A stretch of 19,661 bases of DNA from Cladosporium sp. IMV 00045. Taxonomy: Eukaryota; Ascomycota; Dothideomycetes; Cladosporiales; Cladosporiaceae. Below the pieces are notes generated by a model that searched no databases, was not told the origin of the DNA, and worked only from the letters and a program-made list of their open reading frames with translations. The position numbers were made by a program, and so were the translations under genes. Positions 19,371 to 19,661 of this stretch are shown here, one piece after another; the first letter of the stretch is position 1, and each line of letters begins with the position of its first letter. The stretch lies in NCBI GenBank assembly GCA_001931905.2, contig MSJI02000311.1, forward strand, positions 1 to 19,661. The letters are read 5' to 3'.

Positions 19371-19661
19371 TCAAACGCGATCCTGAGGTACGCTTCCGCC
19401 CGCAGAGGCTTGAAATCCCCAATCGTCGCCTCGCAATCGTCCTGACTCTGGGCTGGGATTCCTCCCACCTGCTGCCTCAGATCTCACACTGACTTCCTGG
19501 GCGACGACGATTCCGCCACCGCCTTCTTTCGAAGTCGAGTTGTCGAGCTTGCCCATGGGTAGGATGTGTTCATCACTCGCCCAAGCCGTATCATTGGGTA
19601 TGGACAGGGGGTGCGCGTGCGTTTTACGACTTGCGCCTTTCTGGTTGTCGATTCCTCCACT
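19371..19661 (-). CDS. Partial C-terminal tail, possibly of a PTH11-like/rhodopsin-domain membrane protein
   Basis: The minus strand is open from the window edge (19661) to a stop at 19371-19373, 96 codons with no start needed. The peptide is hydrophilic, low in complexity and Gly/Ser/Glu-rich, with SDEHILPMG, a Gly4 run and IVVAQEVSV. The arrangement of an ILPM-type segment followed by GGIVV-x-x-x-VSV resembles the cytosolic tails of fungal PTH11-like seven-helix proteins, whose transmembrane part would lie beyond the edge. No transmembrane segment is visible here, so this is a weak recall-based call. It could also be a chance open frame in GC-rich sequence. Confidence 0.35.
   Translation of the reverse strand, partial: SGGIDNQKGASRKTHAHPLSIPNDTAWASDEHILPMGKLDNSTSKEGGGGIVVAQEVSVRSEAAGGRNPSPESGRLRGDDWGFQASAGGSVPQDRV

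Overview
The window reads as a piece of nuclear genome from a filamentous ascomycete (Pezizomycotina; a Dothideomycete is my guess, not proven). The reasons are short spliceosomal introns (mostly 52-83 nt, GT-AG, several with a CTAAC/CTGAC-like branch site), monocistronic genes on both strands separated by 0.05-0.9 kb, no operons or Shine-Dalgarno sites, and a typical ascomycete gene set. I found no rRNA, tRNA, CRISPR array or recognisable transposon.

Layout from left to right. (1) 272-1288 (+) is a two-exon gene whose product resembles the leukocidin/hemolysin class of beta-barrel pore-forming proteins. (2) 1615-3563 (+) is a multi-exon orphan gene with a Gly6 run and a His/Pro/Glu/Asp-rich tail. 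(3) 3983-5337 (-) is a three-exon App1-type phosphatidate phosphatase. (4) 6107-7191 (+) is a three-exon NAD-dependent L-lactate dehydrogenase. (5) 7241-9067 (-) is an FBXO21-like F-box protein with a SirB1/transglutaminase-like middle and a YccV-like C-terminus, tail to tail with LDH. (6) 9717-11643 (+) is a Sec14/CRAL-TRIO lipid-transfer protein with a long disordered tail, sharing a 649-bp divergent promoter with the F-box gene. (7) 12335-13451 (+) is a D-isomer-specific 2-hydroxyacid dehydrogenase. (8) 14074-15809 (+) is an MFS sugar-porter-type transporter. (9) 16502-17041 (+) is a small secreted HExxH zincin-like protein. (10) 17165-18499 (-) is an intronless stearoyl-CoA delta-9 desaturase with a fused cytochrome b5 domain (Ole1 type). 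(11) 19371-19661 (-) is a probable C-terminal tail of a gene running off the right edge.

Most of the window is ordinary housekeeping and metabolism: lipid metabolism and transfer (App1, Sec14, Ole1), 2-hydroxyacid oxidoreduction (L-LDH and D-2-HADH) and solute uptake. The unusual part is the left 3.6 kb, where a leukocidin-like gene lies directly upstream of an unrecognised gene on the same strand. The second gene carries an in-frame TGA that either sits in a non-canonical GC-AG intron or marks damage. The small secreted zincin, which lacks the third histidine of the metzincin motif, is the other protein worth following. Multi-exon models were built by matching reading-frame phase across splice sites by eye; there is no transcript evidence.
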